DNA from: TA-21 sp035620895
GTDB lineage: Archaea > Thermoproteota > Nitrososphaeria > Nitrososphaerales > Nitrososphaeraceae
Assembly: GCA_035620895.1 (NCBI GenBank)
Contig: DASPFY010000044.1
Coordinates: 1-14,514, forward strand
Length of the DNA stretch: 14,514 nt
Reading direction: 5' to 3'
Shown: positions 11,310 through 14,514 of the stretch, piece after piece
Layout: the number at the start of each line of letters is the position of its first letter
How positions within the stretch are numbered: the stretch's first letter is position 1
Made by a program: the position numbers and the translations under genes
Notes under the pieces: model-generated
What the model was told of the DNA's origin: nothing
The model's input: the letters and a program-made list of their open reading frames with translations, nothing else
Database searches by the model: none

Positions 11310-14174
11310 ATGATTATCATTCTAGATACCGAACGAAATACAATTTTGTCAGTTATTCTGGCAGGCATACTTTTGTTCTCGCTTATAGCTTCAATTCCTT
11401 CTCCTATGGCAAAAGCAACAATGTTACCAAACAATGCATTTGCTCAAAACTCCAGTACCTATATTAATTCTTCTTCAAATATAATCGTAGATGCGAACCG
11501 GAACACTACAATCAAAAACAATACTACGCAAACAGTGATTGATGATAATAATACCAGTAAAACACAGGAATTGGAATCGTGGTCTAACAACACTTTATTT
11601 TTTAAAAATGAAATTAAGAATGAAACGGGATTTGTGTCAAACGTTACTAATGGTACTGGAAATGTTTTTAATATTATCAATTCAATAGGACAGTCCTCCG
11701 GAGCAACAGGTGATTTTAATGGAGATGGAATGGATGATCTTGCTATTGGGGTACCACGTGAAGATGAAGAATTTGCATCTTCATGTCAAAATAATGTTCT
11801 CATAAGTAGTGTTATGGCGAGCGGTAATGATGGAAACGTCCCACAAAATGTTCTTGATAACAATCTTGGTACAAGGTGGTCTAGTTTTGGAATCGGTCAG
11901 TCTATTACAGCTGATCTAGGATCGGTTAAAAAAGTTTGTGATGTTGCTATCGCATGGTTTAATGGAGATTCACGACAGTATAGCTTTGATATATCTACAT
12001 CTCCTGATGGGACTACATTTACTGATGTCCTCAACAATGTTAGTTCAGGTACTACAACCCTCTCTGAATTCCACTTCTTCTTTCCTCCCATAAATGCAAG
12101 GTTCATAAAGGTAACTGTGAATGGTAACACTGTAAATGATTGGGCGTCTATAACAGAACTTGATATCCGTGAAATTTCATGTACAAGTAATATGCCTATA
12201 AGTAGTGTTATGGCGAGCGGTAATGATGGAAACGTCCCACAAAATGTTCTTGATAACAATCTTGGTACAAGGTGGTCTAGTTTTGGAATCGGTCAGTCTA
12301 TTACCGCTGATCTAGGATCGGTTAAAAAAGTTTGTAGTATAGACATTGCATGGTTTAATGGAGATTCACGACAGTATAGCTTTGATATAGGTTGGTCTGT
12401 TGATGGGACTACATTTATTGGTAATCTTAGAATTAATAGTAGTGGTACTACATTAAACTCTGAAATATACAATTTTGGTATTTCCGAACTTGCAAGGTTC
12501 ATAAAGGTAACTGTGAATGGTAACACTGTAAATGATTGGGCGTCTATAACGGAACTTGATATCTTTACCCCTCCACCCATATTTGATTCGGGTGCGGTCA
12601 ACGTCATTTACGGCTCAACAGTAGGTCTTAATGGTACTAAATTATCTACAGGTAACGGCGAATTTGACCAAGTATGGAGACAGGACTCTTTCGGAGGTAT
12701 AGTTGAACATGATGATCAGTTCGGCGCTTCTCTAGCTGTGGGTGACTTTAACAGAGATGGGTTTTCAGACCTGGCGATAGGGGCACCAGCAGAGGACTTT
12801 TTTAACGGAGAGGATACAGGTGTGGTAAACGTGATGTATGGTTCATCTGATGGCCTCCACCCCACTGGAATTTCTCAAGGTAATGGCAGACATAGTCAAA
12901 TATGGACTCAGGACTTCTTAGATGGTATTGCTGAACCCGGCGATCTGTTTGGCTATACATTGAAAACTGGTGACTTTAACAGAGATGGGTTTTCAGACCT
13001 GGCGATAGGGGCACCAGCAGAAGACATTGGTACTACCATCAGGAATACCGGCGCCGTCAACGTGATATATGGTTCATCTGATGGCCTTCGCGCTACCGCA
13101 ATATCTCAGGGTAACGGCAGAGATAACCAGCTATGGACGCAGGACACTCCAGAAATTAGAGATCCGGACAATTTTGCTGAAACTGGCGATTGGTTTGGCT
13201 CCGCACTGTCTACAGGTGACTTTAACAGGGATGGAATAATAGATCTGGCCGTAGGTGTATCAGACGAAGATTTAGGTACCATTATCGGTGCCGGTCAAGT
13301 TATGGTGATATACGGTTCATCGAACGGACTATCAGGTACAGGATTATCTCAAGGGGACGGCAGGGTTCACCAGGTGTGGAGACAGGGTAGCAATGGCATT
13401 AAAGATAATAGCGAAAGTGGGGACAGGTTTGGTCATGCACTAGCGACTGGTGACTTTAACAAAGATACTTTTGCGGATCTAGCGATAGGAGCCTGGGAGG
13501 AAAAAGTTGGTAATAATATATTCACCGGTGCAGTCAACGTAATATATGGTTCATCGGATGGCCTTCGCGCTACCGCAATATCTCAGGGTAACGGCAGAGA
13601 TAACCAAGTGTGGATGCAGGGTGTCGATGGAGTTAACGACGATGCTGAGGCAGGGGACAGATTTGGTACCACATTGGTGACAGGTGATTTTAACATAGAT
13701 GGAGCATCAGACCTGGCGATAGGAGCTCCTTTTGAGGATTTAGGTCTGCTTGATGCTGCTGGTGCTGTCAACGTGATATATGGTTCATCGGCAGGTTTGT
13801 CAACTATAGAAATATCTCAAGGCAATGGTAGAGCTGATCAGATTTGGATGCAGAATGTCACAAATGTTGAAGGTGATCCTCAAGGTGGTGATCTTTTTGG
13901 AATTGCATTGGCTACAGGTGACTTTAACAATGATACAATTTCGGACTTGGTGATAGGTGTACCGGGTGAGGACGCTGATTTCTTTGATGCTCCTGCTGCC
14001 GGCGGCGTCAATGTGATATATGGTTCTTTAGGCCTAGTCTTCGGTTCGGGAGGCTTGAGTCCAACAGTTCCGCTAGGTGGTTTTGGAAGGGCTGATCAAC
14101 TATTGACGCAAAATAGGGCGAGTTTTTGGGGGGATCCTGAACCTGAGGATCGCTTTGGAAGTTCGCTTGGCTAG
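11310..14174 (+). CDS. Secreted seven-bladed FG-GAP propeller with inserted discoidin pair
   Basis: This is a 954-aa exported protein, probably a cell-surface adhesin or polymer-binding protein. Residues 12-45 are a signal peptide (ILSVILAGILLFSLIASI, end near AFAQ), followed by an Asn/Thr-rich linker to about 130. Seven FG-GAP calcium motifs of the form GDFNxDxxxDL(A/V)(I/V)G start at residues 134, 478, 554, 636, 714, 792 and 870, with a spacing of 76-82 except for the first. Blade 1 is split after AIGVPREDEE: residues ~165-288 and ~297-418 are two F5/8 type C (discoidin) domains (NVLDNNLGTRWSSFG, IAWFNGDSRQYSFDI). The blade then resumes with DSGAVNVIYGS. The C-terminus ends DRFGSSLG, the strand missing from blade 1, so the propeller closes by a Velcro strand and the protein is complete. 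FG-GAP propellers fold like integrin alpha heads; discoidin domains often bind glycans. There is no membrane anchor. Confidence 0.9.
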   Translation: MIIILDTERNTILSVILAGILLFSLIASIPSPMAKATMLPNNAFAQNSSTYINSSSNIIVDANRNTTIKNNTTQTVIDDNNTSKTQELESWSNNTLFFKNEIKNETGFVSNVTNGTGNVFNIINSIGQSSGATGDFNGDGMDDLAIGVPREDEEFASSCQNNVLISSVMASGNDGNVPQNVLDNNLGTRWSSFGIGQSITADLGSVKKVCDVAIAWFNGDSRQYSFDISTSPDGTTFTDVLNNVSSGTTTLSEFHFFFPPINARFIKVTVNGNTVNDWASITELDIREISCTSNMPISSVMASGNDGNVPQNVLDNNLGTRWSSFGIGQSITADLGSVKKVCSIDIAWFNGDSRQYSFDIGWSVDGTTFIGNLRINSSGTTLNSEIYNFGISELARFIKVTVNGNTVNDWASITELDIFTPPPIFDSGAVNVIYGSTVGLNGTKLSTGNGEFDQVWRQDSFGGIVEHDDQFGASLAVGDFNRDGFSDLAIGAPAEDFFNGEDTGVVNVMYGSSDGLHPTGISQGNGRHSQIWTQDFLDGIAEPGDLFGYTLKTGDFNRDGFSDLAIGAPAEDIGTTIRNTGAVNVIYGSSDGLRATAISQGNGRDNQLWTQDTPEIRDPDNFAETGDWFGSALSTGDFNRDGIIDLAVGVSDEDLGTIIGAGQVMVIYGSSNGLSGTGLSQGDGRVHQVWRQGSNGIKDNSESGDRFGHALATGDFNKDTFADLAIGAWEEKVGNNIFTGAVNVIYGSSDGLRATAISQGNGRDNQVWMQGVDGVNDDAEAGDRFGTTLVTGDFNIDGASDLAIGAPFEDLGLLDAAGAVNVIYGSSAGLSTIEISQGNGRADQIWMQNVTNVEGDPQGGDLFGIALATGDFNNDTISDLVIGVPGEDADFFDAPAAGGVNVIYGSLGLVFGSGGLSPTVPLGGFGRADQLLTQNRASFWGDPEPEDRFGSSLG
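11802..12565 (+). repeat. Tandem 396-bp duplication encoding the two discoidin domains
   Basis: Unit 1 (11802-12197) and unit 2 (12198-~12565) are in register at an offset of exactly 396 bp. The first 138 bp differ at one position only (ACAGCT against ACCGCT). A block from about 11952 to 11991 and one from 12096 to ~12168 are also almost identical. The stretches between, about 11992-12095, differ strongly at the DNA and protein level without any net length change. Confidence 0.9.
12741..13606 (+). repeat. Exact DNA repeats within the FG-GAP blades
   Basis: A 53-bp sequence at 12741-12793 recurs exactly at 12969-13021 and encodes GDFNRDGFSDLAIGAPA. A 50-bp sequence at 13080-13129 recurs exactly at 13557-13606 and encodes DGLRATAISQGNGRDN. 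Other blades differ more. The identity at silent positions points to recent duplication or gene conversion between blades. Confidence 0.85.
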
Positions 14175-14246
14175 AATAGCAGTTTTTAACTACATAAGGA
14201 TCTGAATTTCCTGTAGATGGACACTAACTGGTAAATTATTTTGTTA

Positions 14247-14384
14247 CTAATCATAGTACCTAAATAACGGGCCCGGAGGGATGGGTGCCGATAATGGTGC
14301 AAGTCCACCGCCAGTACCCACTATTTTATAGATTCTAGGGCTAAGAGCTGTATCTCGATTGATCCATTCTTCAAAAGAGTGGAA
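14247..14384 (-). pseudogene. GC-rich C-terminal coding relic, unidentified
   Basis: The minus strand is open from 14384, just after a TAA, to TAG 14247-14249, 45 codons without an ATG. It reads FHSFEEWINRDTALSPRIYK then IVGTGGGLAPLSAPIPPGPL and FRYYD. The stretch 14266-14325 is far richer in G and C than its surroundings and contains the palindrome CGGGCCCG (14268-14275). The composition and the Gly/Pro pattern look like the end of a real protein, but I recognise no family. An alternative is a structured RNA, since GGTG/CACC and GGGT/ACCC pairings exist on the plus strand. Confidence 0.35.
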
Positions 14385-14411
14385 TTATTTCGAACAAATT
14401 TACCATATTTT

Positions 14412-14437
14412 GTAAGGACCTTACTATATTTAGTAAG
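14412..14437. terminator. Overlapping hairpins downstream of the tRNA
   Basis: GTAAGG-A-CCTTAC (14412-14424) and CTTACTA-TATT-TAGTAAG (14420-14437, perfect 7-bp stem) share the CTTAC segment, so they exclude each other. The position 3' of the minus-strand tRNA makes a transcription end likely, but the function is inferred only from position. Confidence 0.3.
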
Positions 14438-14489
14438 ATGGAAAAATTCGATTAATTCTTCAAACAACGGAATTCCTATCAAAATATAG

Positions 14490-14514
14490 TGGGCCGGAAG
14501 GGATTTGAACCCTC
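14490..14514 (-). tRNA. 3' end of a tRNA gene, isotype not determinable
   Basis: The right edge holds the last 25 bases of a minus-strand tRNA: GAGGG-TTCAAAT-CCCTT is the T arm (5-bp stem, 7-nt loop with the invariant TTCAAAT), followed by CCGGCCC, the 3' strand of the acceptor stem, and A as discriminator base at 14490. CCA is not encoded, as in many archaeal tRNAs. The 5' acceptor strand should read GGGCCGG, outside the window. The anticodon is not visible. Confidence 0.85.

Noticed and set aside
14083..14095. GGAAGGGCTGATC as another dispersed repeat
   Set aside because: It lies within the FG-GAP coding frame, encodes the usual GRADQ blade sequence and matches only the first seven bases.
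14160..14174. FG-GAP protein seemingly truncated after DRFGSSLG
   Set aside because: Seven complete calcium motifs are present and the terminal strand fills the gap in blade 1, so the end is consistent with a complete propeller.
1..14514. CRISPR arrays or rRNA genes
   Set aside because: No regularly spaced identical repeats with spacers and no rRNA-like conserved segments were seen on either strand.

Overview
The window looks archaeal, most likely an AT-rich soil member of the Nitrososphaeria (ammonia-oxidising Thaumarchaeota, Nitrososphaera/Nitrosocosmicus-like). The evidence is an archaeal eIF1/SUI1-type initiation factor, a tRNA 3' end without encoded CCA, TATA boxes about 26 nt upstream of nearly leaderless start codons, and several very large secreted proteins rich in N-glycosylation sequons. 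The genus is inferred from gene style, not from a search.

Left part (1-4454): the N-terminus of a patatin-like lipase (minus strand), a small soluble protein of unknown function, and then a stretch of gene relics. In order these are: the last ~60 codons of a PQQ-dependent sugar dehydrogenase, ended by a stop inside its final beta strand; a surface-anchored Ig-like protein; the N-terminal ~80 codons of a type I restriction methyltransferase (HsdM), with one in-frame stop, lying directly upstream of that surface protein and apparently holding its promoter; an AAA+ ATPase whose C-terminal lid is in the -1 frame after an A7 run; and an orphan C2H2 zinc-finger tail of the kind found on replication proteins of archaeal mobile elements. 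This reads as an eroded accessory region.

Middle part (4465-5543): a divergent aIF1 paralogue, then two small minus-strand reading frames, a 52-aa charged helical protein and a CxxC...CxxC zinc-ribbon protein. Short dispersed repeats of about 32 bp are scattered through the intergenic DNA here and elsewhere.

Right part (5604-14174): an exported-protein region. On the minus strand are a 1120-aa secreted metzincin-like metalloprotease with Ig-like C-terminal domains, a 428-aa exported beta-propeller-like protein, a 100-aa two-helix membrane protein and possibly a 31-aa peptide. Divergently on the plus strand is a 954-aa secreted protein with exactly seven FG-GAP repeats, forming an integrin-like propeller. 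A tandemly duplicated discoidin (F5/8 type C) pair is inserted inside its first blade. These proteins probably act at the cell surface on extracellular polymers or neighbouring cells.

The window ends in the 3' end of a minus-strand tRNA gene, a common integration target. Next to it is a short GC-rich reading-frame relic and a small hairpin.
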